Part shown: positions 40,731-48,581 of the stretch, piece by piece
Position numbering within the stretch: position 1 is the first letter of the stretch
Layout of the letters: each line of letters opens with the position of its first letter
Source: Mycolicibacterium malmesburyense
GTDB lineage: Bacteria > Actinomycetota > Actinomycetes > Mycobacteriales > Mycobacteriaceae
Reading direction: 5' to 3'
Assembly (NCBI RefSeq): GCF_001050015.1
Contig: NZ_CVTB01000133.1
Coordinates: 9,724-73,723, forward strand
DNA: 64,000 nucleotides
The notes under the pieces: model-generated
What the model was told of the DNA's origin: nothing
The model's input: only the letters and a program-made list of their open reading frames with translations
Database searches by the model: none
Program-made: the position numbers and the translations under genes

Positions 40731-41519
40731 ATGACTGCTAAGAAGCGGAGTGCCCGCGACTCGGAAGCCGAGCTGGAACTCGTCGAGGCCGAAGTCGAGA
40801 TGCCGGGCAGCTGGCAGGAACGAACGATCGAGCGGCGACTCAGTCAGGCGCGTGCGCGCGCGCTCGCGCGCAGTTCGAGGTTCCTGGCAACGGCGCTCGA
40901 GCTCGTCGAGGAATCCGGCCGCGCCGACTTCACGATCCAGACCCTCATCGACCGTTCGAACCTCAGCCTGCGTGCCTTTTATCAGCATTTCGCGGGTAAG
41001 GAAGAGCTGTTGCTGGCGCTCTACGAGAACGCCACCAGTCAGTTCATCGAAGCCATCCGCCACGAGGTGGCGGCCGCGGACGGTCCGATGGAGCAACTCG
41101 AGGCGTTCTGCCGCGGGTTCCTCTCGCGTGCGGAGTCGTCCGAGGCCATCGGCGGCCGCGTGATGACGATCTACAACCTGAGCTTGGAGATCGAACGGCC
41201 CGCCGACTTCGCCAAGATCTGGGAGCCGCACCAGAAACTGCTCACCAAGATCCTCACGTCGTGTTCCCGCGCCGGGCTGGTCCGCAAGGATCTGACGCCC
41301 GCCCAGCTCACCACCTTGCTGAACTCGACGCTCATCGCGCTTGCGCAGATCGGCGTATTTCACCTGGGCGTCAAGGGTGCTGAACTCACCGAGGACCAGC
41401 TGTGGGCATGGTGCCTGCAGGCGTTGACCCCGCCCGCGGACACCCCCAAGAAGGCCGTGACCGCCAAGGCCGCGCCGCGGAGGCGCTCCACCCGCAAGGC
41501 CAAAGATCTAACGGGGTAG
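40731..41519 (+). CDS. TetR-family transcriptional regulator, basic tail
   Basis: A 262-residue regulator. An acidic then basic N-terminal extension of about 40 residues precedes the TetR helix-turn-helix (about 48-95; TIQTLIDRSNLSLRAFYQHFAGKEELL). The ligand domain follows, and the last 25 residues are rich in Lys, Arg and Ala, an unusual tail that may aid DNA binding. It is divergent from the amidohydrolase at 39319 and overlaps the 3' end of the converging FadE by 12 bases. It is the best candidate regulator for the repeats at 40545. Confidence 0.9.
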   Translation: MTAKKRSARDSEAELELVEAEVEMPGSWQERTIERRLSQARARALARSSRFLATALELVEESGRADFTIQTLIDRSNLSLRAFYQHFAGKEELLLALYENATSQFIEAIRHEVAAADGPMEQLEAFCRGFLSRAESSEAIGGRVMTIYNLSLEIERPADFAKIWEPHQKLLTKILTSCSRAGLVRKDLTPAQLTTLLNSTLIALAQIGVFHLGVKGAELTEDQLWAWCLQALTPPADTPKKAVTAKAAPRRRSTRKAKDLTG

Positions 41520-42668
41520 GCCGAGCCCCCGCTGGGCGATGATGGTGCGCTGCACCTCGCTGGTGCCGGCATAGATCGTGGTCCCCAGTGAGAACCGCAT
41601 GAGGTGCTCGAAGCGGCCACGCTCCGGTGCCGTGGGCTCGAGATAGGACCGCATCGCATCGGGTCCGACGAGTTCGACGATGTCCTGGCTGGCGCGTACG
41701 AGTGACTCGGTGGAGAACACTTTGGACATCGGCCCCTCGGCGACCGGCATCTGGCCGTTCTCGGTCATCCACACGCATCGGCGCTGTAGCAGCATCGCCA
41801 CTTCGAGTTCCATGGCCACCCGCGCGATCCGCCGTCGCACATCGGTTTTGGTGATCTGTGGTGATCCGTCGGGTGTCCGTGCCGAGCGTGCCCATTCCTC
41901 GGCGTGGTGCAGGAGCCGGGCGATGTGCGGTCCCCAGCCGGACGCGTGCTCGTCCTGCAACGACAGGCCCAGCACCTGCCAACCGCGGTCCACCTCGCCG
42001 ATGCGCCATTCGTCGCCGATGCGGACGTCGCTGTAGAAGGTGATGTTGGTTCGCTCGCCGGACAACGTCCACACCGCTTGCGCTTCGAAGCCGTCGGCGC
42101 TCGTCGGCACGAGAAACATCGTGAGCCCCTTGTGCTTCGGCTTCTCGGGGCTGGTCCGGGCCAGCAGGAAGACGTAATCGGCGATGTGTCCGTTCGTCGT
42201 GAACATCTTGGAGCCGTTGATGACCCAGTCGTCGCCGTCTCGCACCGCCCTGGTCGCCGCGGCCGCGACGTCCGAACCGCATTCCGGTTCGGTGAAACCC
42301 AGAGCGATGGTGATATCGCCGCTCGAGGCGCCGGGGAGGATGCGCTCTCTCATAGCGGGTGTGCCGATCTGCCGGATGATCGACGCCACCATCCGGGTGG
42401 TCTCGGACAGGTACACCGGCGCGTCCGTCCGCATCAACTCCTCGTTGAGCGCCTGCTCTTCCCACGCGTTGCGATCCTGCCCGCCGAGTTCGGTCGGCCA
42501 ACCGGGAGCGAAGTAGCCCTTTTCGACAAGCCCTTTGGCGAAACCGTCGTCGTGCGCGACACCGCTGCGGTAGATCCGCTCCTCGACGTCGGGGGTCAAC
42601 ACGTCGTCGAGGTGGCCGCGCACGTCGTTCCGGAAGGCTTCGGTCGCGGCGTCGGATTGAAAATGCAT
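41508..42668 (-). CDS. acyl-CoA dehydrogenase, catalytic alpha-like (FadE)
   Basis: A 386-residue full acyl-CoA dehydrogenase: LGFTEPECGSDVAAA, INGSKMFTTNGH, LTMFLVPTSADG and IYAGTSEVQRTII (Ala at the MCAD Glu position). A Glu in SLQDEHASGWG is the probable base. ATG 42668. Its promoter region contains a 24-bp perfect palindrome and faces a short FadE on the other strand (42771), so the two are likely co-regulated subunits of one alpha2-beta2 enzyme even though they are transcribed apart. Confidence 0.9.
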   Translation of the reverse strand: MHFQSDAATEAFRNDVRGHLDDVLTPDVEERIYRSGVAHDDGFAKGLVEKGYFAPGWPTELGGQDRNAWEEQALNEELMRTDAPVYLSETTRMVASIIRQIGTPAMRERILPGASSGDITIALGFTEPECGSDVAAAATRAVRDGDDWVINGSKMFTTNGHIADYVFLLARTSPEKPKHKGLTMFLVPTSADGFEAQAVWTLSGERTNITFYSDVRIGDEWRIGEVDRGWQVLGLSLQDEHASGWGPHIARLLHHAEEWARSARTPDGSPQITKTDVRRRIARVAMELEVAMLLQRRCVWMTENGQMPVAEGPMSKVFSTESLVRASQDIVELVGPDAMRSYLEPTAPERGRFEHLMRFSLGTTIYAGTSEVQRTIIAQRGLGLPR

Positions 42669-42721
42669 GAGCGGTAACCAATCTGTCGCATACAGGGCGT
42701 GCGGACGGCGTAGGCGATAAT

Positions 42722-42745
42722 GTTACTCTCAAAACTGAGAGTAAC
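42722..42745. promoter_or_regulatory. 24-bp perfect palindrome between divergent FadE genes
   Basis: Arms GTTACTCTC and GAGAGTAAC, nine bases each and fully complementary, flank AAAACT. It is 53 bp from the ATG at 42668 and 25 bp from the GTG at 42771. The core is TCTC-N6-GAGA as at 19823 and 23990. It is the longest perfect dyad I noticed in the window and very probably an operator. Confidence 0.65.
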
Positions 42746-42770
42746 CATATTCGCATGTGAAGGATGTCCG

Positions 42771-43778
42771 GTGGACCTGAGCTTGTCCGGCGAGCAGCGA
42801 CAACTCGTCGACTCCTTCGCGGCGATGTATGCCCGCGAGTCGACGTCGCAACGGGTGCGGGCGGCAGAACCCCTGGGCTTCGATCCAAAGCTGTGGGAGG
42901 CCCTCGTCCAAACCGGTGTCATCGAGATGGCGATCGGCGAATCCGACGGTGGCTGGGCGGCTTCCGAGCTCGAGTTGGCGTTGATCGCCGAGCAGTACGG
43001 CCGCGCGGTCGCGTCGGCGCCGGTGATCGAGGCACAGATCGCCGCCCGGTTGCTGGCCGCCTGCGACGGCGGCGACCTGCTGCGTGCGACCCTATCGGGC
43101 GACAAGCTCGTCAGCTTCGCTCCGCGGGCCTGTGGCGGCGATGTATTGACGCTCGTGCCCGGCGGCGCGGTGGCCGACGCGGTGGTGGCGATGGTCGACG
43201 GGCGTCTCGTCGCGTCGTCTGCCACCGACCGAAAGCTCATCTCGAACCACGGGTCCCTGCCGCTTGCCGATGTGGCTCTGCGCGACGTCACCGTTCTCGC
43301 CGAGGGTGAGACCGCCCGCCGGTTGTTCTCGAACGCGGTCGACCTGTGGCTCTCGCTCACCGCCGCGGCCCTGGTGGGTGCCGCCGCCAAGGCCGTCGAG
43401 ATGGGTGTCGAATACGCCAAGCAACGCCACGCGTTCGGCACGCCGATCGGCGCCTTCCAAGCCGTGTCACATCCGCTCGCGGACAGTGCCACCGCGACCG
43501 ACGGTGCGCGCCTGCTGACATTCGAAGCGGCGTGCGCCTTCACCGATGAACCGCACCGCGTGACCGAGCTGGCCGCGATGGCCTTCGCCTTCGCCTACGA
43601 AACCGCGCGCGACGCGACCTATCGCAGCCTGCACGTCCACGGCGGCTACGGCTTCGGGATGGAGGGCGACATCCAGCTGTACTACCGGCGGGTCCGTGGC
43701 TGGGCCATGGTGTTCGGCGAGTCGGCGGTCGCCCTGGACCGCGTCGCGGACGCCCGCTACGGGGCGGTCAGCGGCTGA
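42771..43778 (+). CDS. acyl-CoA dehydrogenase, short beta-subunit-like (FadE)
   Basis: A 335-residue short acyl-CoA dehydrogenase. The N-terminal helical domain is present (VDLSLSGEQRQLV), the middle flavin domain is shrunken without SEPGAGSD, and the C-terminal domain keeps YAKQRHAFGTPIGAFQAVSHPLAD and VHGGYGFGMEGDIQLYYRR. The GTG at 42771 has AAGGA seven bases upstream; the frame open to 42720 would run through the palindrome. It is the probable beta partner of the divergent FadE at 41508. Confidence 0.88.
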   Translation: MDLSLSGEQRQLVDSFAAMYARESTSQRVRAAEPLGFDPKLWEALVQTGVIEMAIGESDGGWAASELELALIAEQYGRAVASAPVIEAQIAARLLAACDGGDLLRATLSGDKLVSFAPRACGGDVLTLVPGGAVADAVVAMVDGRLVASSATDRKLISNHGSLPLADVALRDVTVLAEGETARRLFSNAVDLWLSLTAAALVGAAAKAVEMGVEYAKQRHAFGTPIGAFQAVSHPLADSATATDGARLLTFEAACAFTDEPHRVTELAAMAFAFAYETARDATYRSLHVHGGYGFGMEGDIQLYYRRVRGWAMVFGESAVALDRVADARYGAVSG

Positions 43779-43784
43779 ACCTCG

Positions 43785-44693
43785 TCAGGCCTCGGACCGC
43801 ACCTGGTCCTTGACCGACAACACGATCGGGGGAGCGGTCCGCCAGTTCGGCACACCCTGCTCCTCGCCGGCGGTCGCACGCTTGTCGTCGCGGACGCCCA
43901 CCCAGTGCGAATGGTTGAGCTGGTGCAGCGTGAAACACGACTGCAGCGCGTTGTAGAAGCCCATGTTGTCCACCGACTGATTGACCGACTCCTTGATGAG
44001 CAGCGCCGCCATCGTCGGGACCGTGGCGATCCGCCGCGCCATTTCCAGTGTGCGATCGGCCAATTCGTCGCGCTTGAAGATCTTGCTCACCATCCCGAGG
44101 CGGTACGCCTCTTCGATGTCGATGGCGTCGCCGGTCAACATCAGCTCCTTGGTGCGCCGCGGGCCGAACTCCCAGGGATGGCCGAAGTACTCCATACCGC
44201 ACATCCCCAACCGGGTCCCCACGACGTCGGCGAAGCGCACCTCCTCGCTGCCCACGATCAGGTCGCACGCCCAAATCAGCATCAGGCCCGCCGAGAACAC
44301 GTCGCCGTGCACCTGCGCAATCGTGATCTTGCGCAGGTTGCGCCAGCGCAGGTTGTTCTGGAAGAAGTAATGCCATTCCTGCAGCATGATCTTCTCCGCA
44401 CCCTCCCGGGTGCCGCCGTTGATCGCCGCAGTCGGGTGCTGATCGGGTCCCGGCATGAACTCGGCGCGTGCCTGCTTCGAACCGATGTCATGGCCGGAGG
44501 AGAACATCGGGCCCTCGCCCGCGAGGATCACGACGCGGACGTCGTCGTCAGCCTCGGCGCGCCCGAACGCCTCATCGAGCTCGACCAGCATCCCGCGGTT
44601 CTGCGCATTGCGCTGTTCCGGACGATTGAGCGAGATGCGGACGATCTGGCCCTCGTCAAAGGTCTCCCACTTCAGGAACTTGTACTCGCTCAT
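43785..44693 (-). CDS. enoyl-CoA hydratase/isomerase family (crotonase)
   Basis: A 302-residue crotonase, longer than usual owing to an insertion around residues 80-120 (MPGPDQHPT...LQEWHYFFQNNLRWRNL) seen in a mycobacterial subgroup. Motifs: MFSSGHDIGS and VHGDVFSAGLMLIWACDLIV; the hydratase Glu region reads ADVVGTRLGMCGMEYFGHP, without the usual PE pair. The ATG at 44693 has GGAGG at good distance. It is divergent from the DapB-like gene, with the GAGAA palindrome between them. Confidence 0.87.
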   Translation of the reverse strand: MSEYKFLKWETFDEGQIVRISLNRPEQRNAQNRGMLVELDEAFGRAEADDDVRVVILAGEGPMFSSGHDIGSKQARAEFMPGPDQHPTAAINGGTREGAEKIMLQEWHYFFQNNLRWRNLRKITIAQVHGDVFSAGLMLIWACDLIVGSEEVRFADVVGTRLGMCGMEYFGHPWEFGPRRTKELMLTGDAIDIEEAYRLGMVSKIFKRDELADRTLEMARRIATVPTMAALLIKESVNQSVDNMGFYNALQSCFTLHQLNHSHWVGVRDDKRATAGEEQGVPNWRTAPPIVLSVKDQVRSEA

Positions 44694-44738
44694 CGTGTCC
44701 TCCGGTTCTTCCATGGCGACAATGGTGATATCAATATT

Positions 44739-44756
44739 TGAGAAGGTATGTTCTCA
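44739..44756. promoter_or_regulatory. TGAGAA-N6-TTCTCA palindrome
   Basis: An exact 6+6+6 inverted repeat (spacer GGTATG) midway between the divergent starts at 44693 and 44789. It contains the GAGAA-N6-TTCTC element of 13006 and 19195, here extended by one base on each side. It could control both the crotonase and the DapB-like/nitroreductase operon. Confidence 0.6.
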
Positions 44757-44788
44757 CGGGCTGCGGGGGCGGGTCGGAAAGGGTGCAC

Positions 44789-45898
44789 ATGTCGGACTGC
44801 CAACGTAACCCGCGGGTGATCCTCTGGGGACCGGGGCAGGTCGGTGTCGGCGCTCTGCGTGCGCTGATCGCCCATCCCGGGCTGGAGCTCGCCGGCGTCG
44901 TCGTGCACTCCGAGGCCAAAAACGGTATGGACGCCGGTGCGCTGTGCGGCATGCCCGCGACCGGCGTCGTCGCCACCCGTGACATCGACTCAGCGCTGTC
45001 GCTGGACGCCGACGTCGTCGCCTATTTCGCGTCGGGCGACTATCGATACGCCGACGCAGCGGAGGACATCGCCCGCTGCCTGCGCGCGGGCAAGAACGTG
45101 GTGTGCACGTCCCTGGTTCCGATGTGCTATCCGCCGGCGGCGGACAAGCAGACCGCCGATCTCATCGCCGCCGCGTGCAAGGAGGGCGGCACCAGCTTCT
45201 TCAACAGCGGCGTGGATCCCGGCTGGGCCAATGACGTGATCGCCCTGACCATGACGGGCTTCAGCAGCCGCGTCGACACGATCACGATGCAGGAGATCTT
45301 GGACTACGCCCCGATCAATCAGCCGGACATCATGTTCGACTTCATGGGATTCGGTCGTCCGCCAGACCATCCGGCGCCGTTGTTCGACCCCGAGCGGCTT
45401 GCCGCGCTATGGGCGCCGATCGTCCACTTGGTGGCCGACGGCGTGGGCCTGCCGCTGGATCGCGTGGTCACGACGATCGACAAATGGTTGGCCACAGAGC
45501 GTTACGAGGTCGCCTCCGGCCCGATCGAACCGGGAACCATGGGCGGGATGCGTTTCAAGCTGGCGGGCATGGTGGACGGCGAGGAACGGGTTGTGCTCGA
45601 GCACATCACTCGCATGGGCGAGGGTTCGGCGCCGGAGTGGCCGCGCCATCCTTCCCCGCACGGCGGGTACCGCGTCATCGTCGACGGCCTTCCGACGTAC
45701 ACCGTGGACATCGAGATGCACGGGCGCGGTAACAACATGCGCGGTTTGACGTACGCCACCGTGATGCGGGAACTGAACGCGATTCCGGCCGTGATCGCCG
45801 CGCCGCCGGGTGTGTTGTCGACGCTGGACCTGCCATTGATCACCGGACCCATGCGCGGCGGCACGTGGACCGGCGTCCTGCCCGGCACGGCGCAATGA
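44789..45898 (+). CDS. DapB-like NAD(P)-binding oxidoreductase
   Basis: A 369-residue protein with an N-terminal Rossmann fold (VILWGPGQVGVGALRAL) like dihydrodipicolinate reductase, then a long alpha/beta domain (FNSGVDPGWANDVIAL, PSPHGGYRVIVDGLPTYTVDIEM). Related actinobacterial proteins of this size are annotated as dihydrodipicolinate-reductase-like, and some act as amine or imine dehydrogenases; the substrate here is unknown. The ATG at 44789 has GGAAAGGG upstream. It overlaps the nitroreductase start (ATGA). Confidence 0.85.
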   Translation: MSDCQRNPRVILWGPGQVGVGALRALIAHPGLELAGVVVHSEAKNGMDAGALCGMPATGVVATRDIDSALSLDADVVAYFASGDYRYADAAEDIARCLRAGKNVVCTSLVPMCYPPAADKQTADLIAAACKEGGTSFFNSGVDPGWANDVIALTMTGFSSRVDTITMQEILDYAPINQPDIMFDFMGFGRPPDHPAPLFDPERLAALWAPIVHLVADGVGLPLDRVVTTIDKWLATERYEVASGPIEPGTMGGMRFKLAGMVDGEERVVLEHITRMGEGSAPEWPRHPSPHGGYRVIVDGLPTYTVDIEMHGRGNNMRGLTYATVMRELNAIPAVIAAPPGVLSTLDLPLITGPMRGGTWTGVLPGTAQ

Positions 45899-46545
45899 GC
45901 CGGACGCCGGGCGTCCCGGACGACATCTGGACCGTGATGCAGACGGCGTCCGCGGTGCGGCGGTATCGCGACGAACCTGTCGCCGACGTCACGCTCGAGA
46001 AGTGTCTGCGCGCGGCCAGCTGGGCGCCGTCGGGCGGCAATCAGCAGCCGTGGCGGTTCGTGGTGTTGCGCTCGGATCGTGCTCGTGCGCTCATCACCGC
46101 TGCAGCACACCGGACGTGGGAGGAACTGCAGCAGTTCTACGGTGTCTCGCCGCCCGACGACGGTGCGGGCGACCCGAAATCGCGGGTGCTGAGGTCGATG
46201 GCCGAACACATGCGGATCGGCGGTGCCGCACCGGGTCTCGTGCTGTTCTGTGTTCGGCCGCAGCCCGGGGCGTCCGATCTGCAGCAGGGCGGCTCGATCT
46301 TCCCCGCGGTGCAGAACTTCCTGCTGGCGGCGCGTGCGCAGGGGTTGGGTGCGGCGATCACGTTGTGGCACAGCAGCTGTGAAGCGCAATTGCGTTCGCT
46401 GGTCGGCATTCCCGACGACTGGATGCTGGCGGCGTTGGTGACCGTCGGATGGCCCGCGGGCCGCCACCACACGGTGAGTCGTAAGCCGCTGCCGGAGGTG
46501 GCGGTGGTGGACAGCTGGGATCAGCCTTGGCCGTCGGACGATTGA
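45895..46545 (+). CDS. nitroreductase-family FMN protein
   Basis: A 216-residue nitroreductase-fold flavoprotein: SAVRRYRDEPV at the N terminus (FMN phosphate contact), APSGGNQQPWRFVVL, and a C-terminal VTVGWPAGRHHTVSRKPL. Members reduce nitro groups, quinones, enones or other activated double bonds with NAD(P)H. It is the second gene of the operon with the DapB-like oxidoreductase and overlaps the converging BrkB gene by 25 bases. The role in the pathway is unknown. Confidence 0.88.
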   Translation: MSRTPGVPDDIWTVMQTASAVRRYRDEPVADVTLEKCLRAASWAPSGGNQQPWRFVVLRSDRARALITAAAHRTWEELQQFYGVSPPDDGAGDPKSRVLRSMAEHMRIGGAAPGLVLFCVRPQPGASDLQQGGSIFPAVQNFLLAARAQGLGAAITLWHSSCEAQLRSLVGIPDDWMLAALVTVGWPAGRHHTVSRKPLPEVAVVDSWDQPWPSDD

Positions 46546-47522
46546 CCGAGCTGCTCGAGCGACGCGTCCCGCTTCACGTCGAAACGCACGCTCACCTTCT
46601 GAAAACCCTTGGCCCGCTCGGCTTTCGCCCTGCGGGTGTAGGTACGACGGTCTGCGCGCGTCAGATCCACGTCGTCGGTGAACGGGGTCATCAATGAGCG
46701 CGGGTACAGCTGGTCGACCCGCACGACGTTGACCTCTGCGCACATCACCAGCGTCACCGAGATCAGGTACAGGAATGCGAGCAGGCCGAGAACCAGCGCG
46801 AAGACGCTGTTGGTCGCGCTGGTCGACTTGACGACGTGCGCGACGTAGTTCGCGCCGAACCACTGCAGCAGCTGCCAGATCACCGCGGCCGTCAGCGCAC
46901 CGGGCAGCACATCGCGGTACGTCACCGACCGGGCGGTGGTGACCCGGAACGCCACCAGGCAGATGACCGCGTTGATCGCGACCGTCGCGACGGTCACGCC
47001 GACCTTCCCGAACAATCCCAGGCTCGCGGTCGCGTGCCCGACCGCCGACAACACCGTCGCGGTGATCGCCGCCGATCCGAGCACGAACAACAACAGCAGG
47101 CTGCGCAACCGCGACCTGATCGGATCCGGACGATTGTTACGGGGCACCGCCCACACCGAATCCATCGCGTTCTGCAGCGCCTGGCCGACACCGAGGCCGC
47201 CGTAGAGGGCGCCAGCGATCCCGACCACGACGGCCGTGACGCCGCCGCTGAGTTGGTCCGGCCGTTGCAGTTGGGTGCCGATGATCGGGAATTGGCTGAA
47301 CGTGGACTGAAGGATCTGCTGCTGCAGGTCCGGGTGGCCGACGAGCACCACGCCGAGCGCCGTCGTCAACAACAGCAGCAGCGGAAACAGGGATACGAAC
47401 GCGTAGTAGGTGATCAACGCCGCCAGATAACCGCCCTGGTCGTCGACGTATTTGTAGATCACCGCGATGACGAAGCCGACGCGGCGGTTGCGTCGCTGCA
47501 GCCGGTCCAGCCAGCCCACCAT
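46521..47522 (-). CDS. YihY/BrkB-family inner membrane protein
   Basis: A 333-residue polytopic membrane protein: LAALITYYAFVSLFPLLLLL near residue 35 is the family signature, followed by about five more membrane segments (the last near 235-260) and a cytoplasmic basic C terminus rich in Arg, Lys and Ala. The family was once called RNase BN in error and its function is unsettled. It has no obvious link with the catabolic genes and marks the end of the island. Confidence 0.88.
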   Translation of the reverse strand: MVGWLDRLQRRNRRVGFVIAVIYKYVDDQGGYLAALITYYAFVSLFPLLLLLTTALGVVLVGHPDLQQQILQSTFSQFPIIGTQLQRPDQLSGGVTAVVVGIAGALYGGLGVGQALQNAMDSVWAVPRNNRPDPIRSRLRSLLLLFVLGSAAITATVLSAVGHATASLGLFGKVGVTVATVAINAVICLVAFRVTTARSVTYRDVLPGALTAAVIWQLLQWFGANYVAHVVKSTSATNSVFALVLGLLAFLYLISVTLVMCAEVNVVRVDQLYPRSLMTPFTDDVDLTRADRRTYTRRAKAERAKGFQKVSVRFDVKRDASLEQLGQSSDGQG

Positions 47523-47600
47523 ATGCGGACCCCCTCGGCCTGGATCCTCGCTGATGGGGTCGGCGATACCCGATTCGCGCCAAGGTCAACCCAAGCCGGC

Positions 47601-48554
47601 TCAACGCGCCCGCCGCGCCCTCGCCCGGCGTTTGCCCTCGTGCATCGCCGCCACCCGCGCCACGGGGATGGTCCTGCCGTGTTCGATCAGGTCGGGCGGC
47701 AGCGTCTGTGGCGCCGGCATCGCCTCCGCCCACGGATCTCGTCCGGCCAGGGCGTCGATCGCGGTGTGCACGGTGAAATCGGCCGGGGTGACGCGGTCCA
47801 GGTCCGACCAGTCGACCGGGAAGGACACCGGGGTACCGGGCCGCAGCCGTGGGCTGTAGGCGGCGACGACGGTCGCACCGCCGGATCGGGTCGAGTCGAT
47901 GAACACCTTTCCTTCGCGGTCCTCGACAATGAAAGCCGTTGTCGTGCTGGAGGGATCGAGCGCCTCGGCACGGGCCGCCAGAGCCCGGGTGGCCGCGGCG
48001 ACGTCGTCGACCGGCGCGCTGTCGTCGATCGGAACGAACACGTGCACACCCTTGGCCCCGCTGGTCTTCACCGCCCCGGCCAGTCCGCAGTCCGAAAGCG
48101 CCTGCCGGACAAGGCCGGCGGCGGTGACGACGGCGGTGAAGTCGCTGTCCGGTGGCGGGTCCAGGTCGAGCACCAGATGCGTTGGGCGATAGATGTTCTC
48201 GGCCAAGCCGAGGGTCGGATGGTATTCGACGGCACGCTGGTTGGCCATCCACAGCAGCGTGCGCCGATCGTCGCACAGGGCGTATCGCACCTCGCGGTGC
48301 GAGGACTCCGCCCACATCGAAACGGTCTTCACCCAGTCCGGGGTGTACTTCGGAACGTTCTTCTGCATGAACGGCGCCCGCCCGCGCAGCACCCGCAACA
48401 CCGTCAGGGGCCGCCCCGCGAGACCGGGCAGTATCCGGTCGGACACCGCATCGAGGTAGTCGATCAGATCGCGCTTGGTGGCGCCCGCGTCCGAGGTCAG
48501 CGGCTGGTCCAGGTTGGTCAGCTCCACCCCGGCGCGCTGCTCCTCGGCGCTCAT
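47601..48554 (-). CDS. LigD-like polymerase/primase domain protein (PolD1 type)
   Basis: A 317-residue stand-alone LigD polymerase domain of the archaeo-eukaryotic primase superfamily. The metal-binding aspartates are Asp130 and Asp132 in HLVLDLDPPP, followed by VKTSGAKGVHVFVPI and SVSFPVDW-type strands. Such enzymes (Rv3730c, M. smegmatis PolD1) fill gaps with ribonucleotides during break repair or base-excision repair. The tail is rich in Arg and Ala. A second, longer member of the family lies at 54533. Start ATG 48554; no ligase or nuclease domain is fused. Confidence 0.88.
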   Translation of the reverse strand: MSAEEQRAGVELTNLDQPLTSDAGATKRDLIDYLDAVSDRILPGLAGRPLTVLRVLRGRAPFMQKNVPKYTPDWVKTVSMWAESSHREVRYALCDDRRTLLWMANQRAVEYHPTLGLAENIYRPTHLVLDLDPPPDSDFTAVVTAAGLVRQALSDCGLAGAVKTSGAKGVHVFVPIDDSAPVDDVAAATRALAARAEALDPSSTTTAFIVEDREGKVFIDSTRSGGATVVAAYSPRLRPGTPVSFPVDWSDLDRVTPADFTVHTAIDALAGRDPWAEAMPAPQTLPPDLIEHGRTIPVARVAAMHEGKRRARARRAR

Positions 48555-48581
48555 CTCACCACCATAGGTGGGGGACCGGCC

